Positions 42,707-49,506 of a stretch of DNA of 64,000 nucleotides are shown in pieces. The stretch spans positions 6,686,001 to 6,750,000 of the forward strand of contig NZ_CP029194.1 of NCBI RefSeq assembly GCF_008642375.1, written 5' to 3'. A program made the position numbers and the translations under genes. Positions within the stretch are counted from its first letter, which is position 1. Each line of letters starts with the position of its first letter. Below the pieces are notes generated by a model. The model was not told the origin of the DNA, ran no database searches, and saw nothing but the letters and a program-made list of their open reading frames with translations. This DNA is from Streptomyces venezuelae. Its GTDB lineage: Bacteria; Actinomycetota; Actinomycetes; Streptomycetales; Streptomycetaceae.

Positions 42707-43426
42707 TTGAGCCGCTCGGTTCTCGTCACCGGAGGAAACCGGGGCATCGGCCTCGCCATCGCCCGCGCGTTCGCCGAGGCCGGCGACAAGGTCGCGATCA
42801 CGTACCGCTCCGGCGAGCCCCCGGCCGCCCTGGTCGAGCTCGGCTGCCTGCCCGTCAAGTGCGACATCACCGACGCCGAGCAGGTGGAGCAGGCGTACAA
42901 GGAGATCGAGGAGAAGCACGGTCCGGTCGAGGTCCTCGTGGCCAACGCCGGCGTGACGAAGGACCAGCTCCTCATGCGCATGTCGGAGGAGGACTTCACC
43001 TCCGTCGTCGACACCAACCTGACCGGCACCTTCCGGGTCGTCAAGCGCGCCAACCGCGGCATGCTGCGGGCCAAGAAGGGCCGCGTCGTCCTGATCTCCT
43101 CGGTCGTCGGTCTGCTGGGCTCCGCGGGCCAGGCCAACTACGCCGCCTCCAAGGCCGGCCTGGTCGGCTTCGCCCGCTCCCTCGCGCGTGAGCTCGGCTC
43201 GCGCAACATCACGTTCAACGTCGTCGCCCCTGGTTTCGTCGACACCGACATGACCGCGGTCCTCACCGACGAGCAGCGCGCGGGCATCGTGTCCCAGGTG
43301 CCGCTGGGCCGTTACGCGCAGCCGGAGGAGATCGCCGCAGCGGTGAAGTTCCTCTCCTCCGACGACGCCTCGTACATCACTGGAGCCGTCATCCCGGTTG
43401 ACGGCGGATTGGGCATGGGTCACTGA
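42707..43426 (+). CDS. fabG: 3-oxoacyl-ACP reductase FabG, 239 aa
   Basis: SDR with TGGNRGIG, NAGVTKD, catalytic Ser (ISSVVG) and YAASK; C-terminal YITGAVIPVDGGLGMGH is the FabG hallmark. Reduces beta-ketoacyl-ACP in type II fatty acid synthesis. The TTG at 42707 fits the family N-terminus (SRSVLVTGG) and has AAAGGG 7-8 nt upstream. Pairs with fabI 5 bp downstream. Confidence 0.96.
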   Translation: MSRSVLVTGGNRGIGLAIARAFAEAGDKVAITYRSGEPPAALVELGCLPVKCDITDAEQVEQAYKEIEEKHGPVEVLVANAGVTKDQLLMRMSEEDFTSVVDTNLTGTFRVVKRANRGMLRAKKGRVVLISSVVGLLGSAGQANYAASKAGLVGFARSLARELGSRNITFNVVAPGFVDTDMTAVLTDEQRAGIVSQVPLGRYAQPEEIAAAVKFLSSDDASYITGAVIPVDGGLGMGH

Positions 43427-43431
43427 TCACC

Positions 43432-44208
43432 ATGAGCGGAATCCTCGAGGGCAAGCGCATCCTGATCACGGGTGTGCTGATGGAGTCCTCCATCGCCTTC
43501 CACACCGCGAAGCTGGCCCAGGAGCAGGGTGCGGAGATCATCCTCACCGCCTGGCCGCGGCCGACGCTGACCGAGCGCATCGCCAAGAAGCTGCCCCACC
43601 CCGACAAGGTCAAGGTGCTGGAGCTCGACGTCTCCAACGACGAGCACCTCGCCCGCCTCGAGGGCCAGGTCCGTGAGCACCTGGGCGACCGTCTCGACGG
43701 CATCGTCCACTCGATCGGCTTCGCTCCGCAGGACGCCCTCGGCGGCAACTTCCTCAACACGCCGTTCGAGTCCGTGGCCACCGCCATGCACGTCTCCGCC
43801 TTCTCCCTGAAGTCGCTGACGATGGCGCTGCTGCCGTTGATGAGCGAGGGCGGCTCCGTCGTCGGCCTCACCTTCGACGCGAAGTTCGCCTGGCCGCAGT
43901 ACGACTGGATGGGCCCGGCCAAGGCCGCCCTGGAGGCCACCAGCCGCTACATGGCCCGTGACCTGGGCAAGCAGAACATCCGCTGCAACCTGATCTCGGC
44001 GGGCCCGATCGGCTCGATGGCCGCGAAGTCCATCCCGGGCTTCGGCGAGCTGGCCGCCGTGTGGGACAGCCGCTCCCCGCTGGAGTGGAAGCTCGAGGAC
44101 CCGGAGCCGGCCGGCCGCGGCGTCGTGGCCCTGCTCTCCGACTGGTTCCCGAAGACGACGGGCGAGATCATCCACGTCGACGGCGGTCTGCACGCGATCG
44201 GCGCGTAA
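43432..44208 (+). CDS. fabI: Enoyl-ACP reductase FabI/InhA, 258 aa
   Basis: InhA-type NADH-dependent enoyl-ACP reductase: ITGVLMESSIAFHTAKLAQEQGA, HSIGFAPQD, and catalytic Tyr/Lys in YDWMGPAKAAL (Y-x6-K), ending GEIIHVDGGLHAIGA. Last step of the fatty-acid elongation cycle. Same operon as fabG, the arrangement known from S. coelicolor. Ends before a strong terminator. Confidence 0.97.
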   Translation: MSGILEGKRILITGVLMESSIAFHTAKLAQEQGAEIILTAWPRPTLTERIAKKLPHPDKVKVLELDVSNDEHLARLEGQVREHLGDRLDGIVHSIGFAPQDALGGNFLNTPFESVATAMHVSAFSLKSLTMALLPLMSEGGSVVGLTFDAKFAWPQYDWMGPAKAALEATSRYMARDLGKQNIRCNLISAGPIGSMAAKSIPGFGELAAVWDSRSPLEWKLEDPEPAGRGVVALLSDWFPKTTGEIIHVDGGLHAIGA

Positions 44209-44233
44209 GCGCCCGCTGCTCACCGCTGGGCAG

Positions 44234-44277
44234 AAGGCCCGCGCGTCCCCCCTTGCCGGGGCGGACGCGCGGGCCTT
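44234..44277 (+). terminator. Terminator of the fabG-fabI operon
   Basis: Arms 44234-44248 and 44263-44277 pair over 15 bp with a 14-nt loop and a short T-run after the stem. Confidence 0.85.
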
Positions 44278-44294
44278 TCCCGTGCCGCGACCAG

Positions 44295-44386
44295 GCCCGT
44301 GACGAGGCCGGCGACCTGCCCGCGATCAGGCCCCGATCAAGCCCGTGACGAGGCTCGCGACCATGTCCGCGAGCAGGCCCCGATCC
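44295..44386. repeat. 46-bp degenerate tandem duplication
   Basis: Two head-to-tail copies begin with GCCCGTGACGAGGC (44295 and 44341), roughly 80 percent alike. Located between the fabI terminator and the next gene. Nothing else is evident in this 284-bp gap. Confidence 0.65.
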
Positions 44387-44492
44387 GGCCCCCGACCAGG
44401 CCCGATCGCTCCCCGACTCGAAAAGTAGCGCGAATCACCTCAGACTGGGGCAGAGCGTGATGTTCTGCTGCTGACGGGGAGGAGGTACGGGC

Positions 44493-44924
44493 ATGCGCGC
44501 GATACGTCACGGGTTCGGCGCGTTCGCCTCGGTCGCCGTTCTGCTCACCGGGATCGCCGTCGCCGCCGAGGTGCGCGCCGCTCCCGCCCCGGCCGAGGAG
44601 CTCCCCGCGGCCGCCCCGCCCGCGGACGAGCCGGAGAACTTCGGGGCGTCCTGCCGCACCGTCGTCCAGGGCTCCCGCGTCACCGCGTACTGCCAGAACC
44701 CGTACCCCGCCACCGACCGCGTCCGGCTCCACGTCGAGTGCGAACGCTGGTGGGACGTCGACACCGACAGCGCCCCCGTCGACGTCGGCCCGGCGGACTA
44801 CGCCCAGGTCTCCGGCCGCTGCTGGAAGGAGGTCCGGTCCGCCTGGGTCACGCACCAGCCGGCGGAGCCGGAACCGGCTCCGGCGCGGGAACCGGCTCCG
44901 GTGCCGGGCTCTTCAGGCACATGA
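44493..44924 (+). CDS. Secreted hypothetical protein, 143 aa
   Basis: Signal peptide (RHGFGAFASVAVLLTGIAVAAEVRAAPA). The mature part has four Cys (ASCRTVVQG, AYCQNPYP, VECERWWDV, GRCWKEV), probably two disulfides, and ends in a Pro/Glu/Ala tail (EPEPAPAREPAPVPG). GGAGGAGG precedes the ATG by 7 nt. The last 77 nt overlap the 3' end of the convergent FadR-type regulator gene. Function unknown. Confidence 0.8.
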   Translation: MRAIRHGFGAFASVAVLLTGIAVAAEVRAAPAPAEELPAAAPPADEPENFGASCRTVVQGSRVTAYCQNPYPATDRVRLHVECERWWDVDTDSAPVDVGPADYAQVSGRCWKEVRSAWVTHQPAEPEPAPAREPAPVPGSSGT

Positions 44925-45573
44925 AGGGGTAACCGGCCGCCTCCGTCCCCGCCCGCTCGGCGTCGCCCTCGCGGATCGCGTCCACCAGGCGCGCGTGGTC
45001 CATGTGGTTCTCCGGCCGCAGCTCCTGCCCCACGTCGTCGCGCAGCCAGTCCCGCAGGAGATCGCCCAGGTCCGCGTAGAGCTCCGTCAGCACGTCGTTG
45101 CCCGAGGCGGCGACGACCGCGTGGTGGAAGGCCGCGTCGGCCGTCACGAACCGCTCCGCGTCACCCGACCCCCACGCCTCCTCGCGCCGTGCGAGCAGGG
45201 CGTCGAGCTGCTTCAGGTCCCGCTCCGTGCGCCGCTCGGCTGCGAAGCGTGCGGCGGCGGACTCCAGGGTCGAGCGCAGCTCGGCGACGTGCCGGGGGTC
45301 GGAGCCGGCGAAGCGCCGGTGCATGACGCCCGCCAGCTCGCTGGTGGCGATGACGTACGTCCCCGACCCCTGGCGGATGTCGAGAAGTCCGTTGTGCGCG
45401 AGCGCCCGGACGGCCTCGCGCACGGTGTTGCGGGCCACGCCCAGCTGCTCGACCAGCTCGGGCTCGGTCGGGATGCGCGAACCCACCGGCCACTCGCCGG
45501 AGGTGATCTGGTTCCGCAGCTCGGCGATCACCTGATCGGAGAGTCCTGCGCGCCGCGGATGACCGAGGGCCAT
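44848..45573 (-). CDS. GntR-family transcriptional regulator, FadR subfamily, 241 aa
   Basis: N-terminal winged HTH (SDQVIAELRNQITSGEWPVGSRIPTEPELVEQLGVARNTVREAVRALAHNGLLDIRQGSGTYV) and an FCD ligand domain (FHHAVVAASGNDVLTELYADLGDLLRDWL, with HMDHARLVDAI). It ends in a repeat-like tail (PEPVPAPEPVPAPPAGA) that lies over the neighbouring gene. Divergent from the MFS gene with a TTGG-ACAA-CCAA palindrome between them. The ATG at 45573 begins directly before the HTH. Confidence 0.9.
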   Translation of the reverse strand: MALGHPRRAGLSDQVIAELRNQITSGEWPVGSRIPTEPELVEQLGVARNTVREAVRALAHNGLLDIRQGSGTYVIATSELAGVMHRRFAGSDPRHVAELRSTLESAAARFAAERRTERDLKQLDALLARREEAWGSGDAERFVTADAAFHHAVVAASGNDVLTELYADLGDLLRDWLRDDVGQELRPENHMDHARLVDAIREGDAERAGTEAAGYPFMCLKSPAPEPVPAPEPVPAPPAGA

Positions 45574-45611
45574 GGAACACCTTCCCATTCGTTCGACAGC
45601 GAACCGTTCGA

Positions 45612-45627
45612 GATTGGACAACCAATC
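45612..45627. promoter_or_regulatory. Palindromic operator between the FadR-type gene and the MFS gene
   Basis: GATTGG-ACAA-CCAATC with 6-bp arms lies in the 78-bp divergent gap. It resembles GntR/FadR-type TGG-N4-CCA operators and likely controls both genes. Confidence 0.7.
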
Positions 45628-45651
45628 ATCCCATGATTCTATGATGGCCTC

Positions 45652-46962
45652 ATGCCTGACGAGCCGAAGACCCTCGACCCCACCGCGCGACCGGCCACGA
45701 CCATCGTCCCGGCGGCCACCACGGTCCCGCCCGGAGCCGCCGTGGCCGGCGGTTCTCCCGCAGCGGGTCGGGCGCAGCGCTGGACCCTCGGCCTCGTCAC
45801 CGTCGGACTCGTCCTCGCCGCGCTGAACCTGCGCCCGGCCATCACCAGCCTCGGCGCCCTCCTCGAAGAGGTCAGCGCGGACCTCCACATGAGCGGCACC
45901 GTCGCCGGCGTCCTCACCTCGGTCCCTCCGCTCTGCTTCGCGATCTTCGGCATCACGGCCCCGCGCCTCGCCCGCCGCTTCGGCCCCGCCGCCGTCGTCT
46001 GCGCGGGCATGGCCGCGATCCTCACCGGCCTGATCCTGCGCCCCTTCGCCGGCGGCACCGTCGGCTTCCTCGCCGCCAGCGCCCTCGCCCTCATGGGCAT
46101 CGCCGTCAGCAACGTCCTGATGCCGGTCATCGTCAAGCGGTACTTCCCCGACCGCATCGGCAGCATGACGGGCCTCTACTCCATGGCCCTCGCCCTCGGC
46201 ACCTCCATGGCCGCGGCCGCGACCGTCCCGATGACCGCCGCCCTCGGCGGCGACTGGCGCATCGGCCTCGGCGTCTGGGCGGCCGTCGCCGCACTGGCCG
46301 TCCTGCCCTGGATCCCGCTCGTACGCGACCGGGACCGCGCCCCCGAGGAGACCAGGACCACCACCGCGACCCAGGCCCCCGCGCCGCGCGTCACCCGCAG
46401 CCGCACCGCCTGGGCCCTCGGCTGCTTCTTCGGCCTCCAGGCCACCGGCGCCTACATCACCATGGGCTGGATGCCGCAGATCTTCCGCGACGCAGGCGTC
46501 CCCGCCTCCACCGCGGGCGTGCTCCTCGCCGTCACCATGGTCATGGGCGTCCCGCTCGCCTTCGTCATCCCCCGGCTCGCGACCCGGATGAAGACCCAGG
46601 GGCCGATCGTCGTCGCGCTCGGCCTGTGCGGCCTCACCGGCTACACCGGCCTCTTCTTCGCCCCGGCCGCCGGAGCCTGGATCTGGGCGGTCCTGCTCGG
46701 CGTCTCCAACTGCGCCTTCCCGCTCGCCCTCACCATGATCGGGATGCGCTCGCGGACCGGTGCCGGCGTCGTCCGCCTCTCCGCCTTCGCCCAGAGCGTC
46801 GGCTACCTCATCTCCATCCCCGGCCCCCTTCTCGTCGGCGTCCTCTACCAGCACAGCGGCGGCTGGGGACTGCCCATCGCCCTCATGGGCGGCCTGATGG
46901 TCCCGCAGATGATCATCGGAACCCTCGCGGGGCGGGACCGGACCGTCGAGGACGAATGCTGA
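45652..46962 (+). CDS. CynX/NimT-family MFS transporter, 436 aa
   Basis: Twelve hydrophobic helices after a 40-residue Pro/Thr-rich start. Family features: LGLVTVGLVLAALNLRPAITSLGALLEEV near the start, KRYFPDRIGSMTGLYSMALALG and ALTMIGMRSRTGAGVVRLSAFAQSVGYLI. CynX/NimT proteins export or import small anionic or imidazole-type compounds. Divergent from the FadR regulator that probably controls it; followed by its 38-aa companion. Confidence 0.9.
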   Translation: MPDEPKTLDPTARPATTIVPAATTVPPGAAVAGGSPAAGRAQRWTLGLVTVGLVLAALNLRPAITSLGALLEEVSADLHMSGTVAGVLTSVPPLCFAIFGITAPRLARRFGPAAVVCAGMAAILTGLILRPFAGGTVGFLAASALALMGIAVSNVLMPVIVKRYFPDRIGSMTGLYSMALALGTSMAAAATVPMTAALGGDWRIGLGVWAAVAALAVLPWIPLVRDRDRAPEETRTTTATQAPAPRVTRSRTAWALGCFFGLQATGAYITMGWMPQIFRDAGVPASTAGVLLAVTMVMGVPLAFVIPRLATRMKTQGPIVVALGLCGLTGYTGLFFAPAAGAWIWAVLLGVSNCAFPLALTMIGMRSRTGAGVVRLSAFAQSVGYLISIPGPLLVGVLYQHSGGWGLPIALMGGLMVPQMIIGTLAGRDRTVEDEC

Positions 46963-46979
46963 GATGCGAGACTGGTCCC

Positions 46980-47096
46980 ATGCCAGTCCTCGAACCCAAT
47001 CCCCAGAACGGCCAGAAGAAGCTGCTCATCGTGCTCGGTGCGATGCTCGGCATCACGGTGGTCATCGGTGTGATCGCCTCTCTCGCCTCCCCGTGA
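46980..47096 (+). CDS. SGM_5486-type transporter-associated miniprotein, 38 aa
   Basis: MPVLEPNPQNGQKKLLIVLG begins this 38-residue single-helix protein, with a Pro/Asn/Gln N-terminus, one transmembrane helix (LLIVLGAMLGITVVIGVIASLA) and nothing after. It lies 17 nt after the MFS stop. It is the small companion annotated as SGM_5486 family behind CynX/NimT genes in Streptomyces (recollection). Likely modulates the transporter. Confidence 0.82.
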   Translation: MPVLEPNPQNGQKKLLIVLGAMLGITVVIGVIASLASP

Positions 47097-47253
47097 CCCC
47101 CCGGGGTGGGGTTAACCCCCGCATCCCCTAGGGGGCGAGTGTCAGGGTGAAGTGGGTGGATCACCTGATGGGCCGGCGGACTCCCGGTCCGTAGGTTGGA
47201 GACAACCGTCGGAGACGACGGCGCACGGTTCTCCCACCCCCTCGGAGGCGGCC

Positions 47254-47457
47254 ATGTCGGCCCGTACGCACACCAGCACCCGGCCCCTGCCGACCCGCGT
47301 CGACACCCGGCTGCCCTGGTGGGCGCTCGCCCTCCCCGTGGTCGCGTTCGCCGCCCTGCTCCTGCTCATAGCGGGGCCGGGTGGGGCCCAGGCGACCGCT
47401 GACGACCAGGGGGTCGGCCGGGTCCTTCAGCAGCTCCAGCAAACGCTCGCTCCCTGA
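47254..47457 (+). CDS. Small single-helix membrane protein, 67 aa
   Basis: Short basic N-terminus (SARTHTSTRPLPTRVDTR), one transmembrane segment (LPWWALALPVVAFAALLLLIAG) and a short polar tail with GVGRVLQQLQQTLAP. GGAGG 5 nt before the ATG at 47254. Function unknown; it lies alone before the SixA-like gene. Confidence 0.7.
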   Translation: MSARTHTSTRPLPTRVDTRLPWWALALPVVAFAALLLLIAGPGGAQATADDQGVGRVLQQLQQTLAP

Positions 47458-47492
47458 GTCACCGCAGGCCGTTCCGTGCGAAGCTGTTGACC

Positions 47493-48011
47493 ATGAGCGT
47501 CGATACACCCCGCAGGATCGTGCTGCTCCGCCACGCCAAGGCAGACTGGAACCAGGAGTCCGACCACGAGCGCCCCCTCGCCGACCGAGGCCGCACGGAC
47601 GCCCCCGTCGCGGGCCGCAAGCTCGCCGAGACCGGCATCGCCTTCGACCTGGCCCTCTGCTCGACCGCCCTCAGAACCAGGGAGACCTGGAAGCTGGCCG
47701 TGCACGAACTGCCGCAGCGCCCCAAGACCGTGTACGAGGAGCGACTGTACGAGGCCTCGATCGGCGAGCTCATCGCCCTGCTCAACGAGACCCCGGAAGA
47801 CGTCCGCAACCTCCTCCTCATCGGCCACAACCCCGGGATGCACGGCCTCGCCGACGCCCTCGCGGGCGACGCGGACGGCGACGCCCAGTCCCGCATGAAC
47901 CGCAGCGGCTTCCCCGCCTCCGCGTTCGCCGTCCTCACCTTCGACGGCTCCTGGAAGGCGGTCGAGCTCGGCACCGCGCGGCTCGTGCACTTCTGGGCCC
48001 CGCACGACTGA
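47493..48011 (+). CDS. SixA-like histidine phosphatase, 172 aa
   Basis: Branch 2 histidine phosphatase: RHAKADWN (RHG-type motif), downstream conserved Arg in DLALCSTALRTRETW, and the second His in IGHNPGMHGLAD. The fold matches SixA, which dephosphorylates histidine-phosphotransfer proteins. Substrate unknown. The ATG at 47493 is preferred over a TTG two codons upstream. Confidence 0.85.
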   Translation: MSVDTPRRIVLLRHAKADWNQESDHERPLADRGRTDAPVAGRKLAETGIAFDLALCSTALRTRETWKLAVHELPQRPKTVYEERLYEASIGELIALLNETPEDVRNLLLIGHNPGMHGLADALAGDADGDAQSRMNRSGFPASAFAVLTFDGSWKAVELGTARLVHFWAPHD

Positions 48012-48039
48012 CGAGCCGTACCCCCGCTCCGTACGCGAA

Positions 48040-48071
48040 AGGGCCCGGTCGTCCGACGACGACCGGGCCCT
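48040..48071. terminator. Bidirectional terminator, 14-bp arms
   Basis: Arms 48040-48053 and 48058-48071 pair with a CGAC loop, between the converging SixA-like and serB genes. Confidence 0.85.
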
Positions 48072-48094
48072 CTCCGTACGGGCGAACCGATGGC

Positions 48095-49309
48095 TCAGTG
48101 CAGCAGGTCCTGGCCGCCGTCGGCGACCTCGACCTCCTCGCGCGTGATCCCCAGCAGATAGAGCACGGTGTCCAGGAACGGCACGTTCACCGCCGTGTCC
48201 GCGGCCTTGCGCACCACCGGCTTGGCGTTGAACGCCACCCCGAGACCCGCCGCGTTCAGCATGTCCAGGTCGTTGGCCCCGTCGCCGATGGCCACGGTCT
48301 GCGCCAGCGGCACACCCGCCTCCGTGGCGAACCGGCGCAGCAGCCGCGCCTTGCCCGCACGGTCCACGATCTCGCCGGTCACCCGCCCGGTGAGCTTGCC
48401 GTCCACGATCTCCAGCGTGTTGGCCGAGGCGAAGTCGAGGCCGAGCCGCTCCTTCAGATCATCGGTGACCTGCGTGAACCCGCCGGAGACGACGCCCACC
48501 TGGTAGCCGAGCCGCTTGAGCGTACGGATCAGGGTCCGGGCCCCCGGCGTCAGCCGCACCTCCGCGCGGACCTTGTCGACCACGGAGGCGTCGAGCCCGG
48601 CCAGCAGCTCCACCCGCGCGTGCAGGGACTGCTCGAAGTCCAGCTCGCCGCGCATCGCGGCCGCCGTCACCTCGGCGACCTTGTCCTCGCACCCCGCGTG
48701 CGCCGCGAAGAGCTCGATGACCTCGTCCTGGATCAGGGTCGAGTCGACGTCCATGACGACGAGCCGCTGGGCCCGCCGGTGCAGCCCGGCGGAGACCACG
48801 GCCACGTCCACCCCGATGGTGTGGGCCTCGGTCGCCAGCGCGGTCCGCAGCGGCTCGGTCTCGCAGCCCGAGACGGCGAACTCCACGGCCGTCACCGGAT
48901 ACTTCGCGAGGCGGAAGATACGGTCGATGTTGCCGCCCGACTCCGCGATCCTGGCCGCTATGGCCGCCGTCTGCTCCGCGGTGAGCGGGTTGCCGAGCAC
49001 GGTGACGTGCGAGCGTCCCTCACCGCGCGGCCGGTTGTCACCCGTACCGGAGATGATCTCGGCCTGGAGCTTCAGGGACTCGGCCCAGCTGTGGACGGTC
49101 GCCCTCAGCTCGCCCTGCGAGGCGACGGTCGGCTCGGTGACGAGCGCGCACAGGACGAGCCGGCCGCGGGAGACGACCTGCTCGATGTCCACGACGTCGA
49201 CGGAGTAGGCGGCGAGGGTGTCGAAGAGTCCGGCGGTGATCCCGGGACGGTCCTTGCCGAAGATCTTGACGAGAAGGGTGGGAACGTCTGAGGTCTGCGA
49301 TGCGCTCAT
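48095..49309 (-). CDS. serB: Phosphoserine phosphatase SerB with N-terminal ACT domain, 404 aa
   Basis: N-terminal ACT regulatory domain (VKIFGKDRPGITAGLFDTLAAYSVDVVDIEQ) for serine-type feedback, a linker, then the HAD core: nucleophile DxDST (VVMDVDSTLI), VGVVSGGFTQV, and GDGANDLDML. Final step of serine biosynthesis. Length matches the actinobacterial two-domain type. ATG at 49309. Confidence 0.96.
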   Translation of the reverse strand: MSASQTSDVPTLLVKIFGKDRPGITAGLFDTLAAYSVDVVDIEQVVSRGRLVLCALVTEPTVASQGELRATVHSWAESLKLQAEIISGTGDNRPRGEGRSHVTVLGNPLTAEQTAAIAARIAESGGNIDRIFRLAKYPVTAVEFAVSGCETEPLRTALATEAHTIGVDVAVVSAGLHRRAQRLVVMDVDSTLIQDEVIELFAAHAGCEDKVAEVTAAAMRGELDFEQSLHARVELLAGLDASVVDKVRAEVRLTPGARTLIRTLKRLGYQVGVVSGGFTQVTDDLKERLGLDFASANTLEIVDGKLTGRVTGEIVDRAGKARLLRRFATEAGVPLAQTVAIGDGANDLDMLNAAGLGVAFNAKPVVRKAADTAVNVPFLDTVLYLLGITREEVEVADGGQDLLH

Positions 49310-49506
49310 GGTGGTTCCACCGTATCGGGCACCGCGTGCCACCTGACCCCCCGTCCCGCCCAGCGGACACCCGAGTGGTCGACGACATGCCTCGAAGGTC
49401 TTCACACGGCCCGACTTTCCGATACGGGACCGGGCCTGAAATAGTTCCCCAGGATGATTCGCCATCCCTGGACTCCCGAACACGGGGGTACATCGGGGGA
49501 CAAGTA

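Noticed and set aside
45574..46854. A long upstream extension of the FadR-type regulator frame
   Set aside because: The extension runs antisense to the MFS gene and lacks conserved sequence; the HTH begins right after the ATG at 45573.
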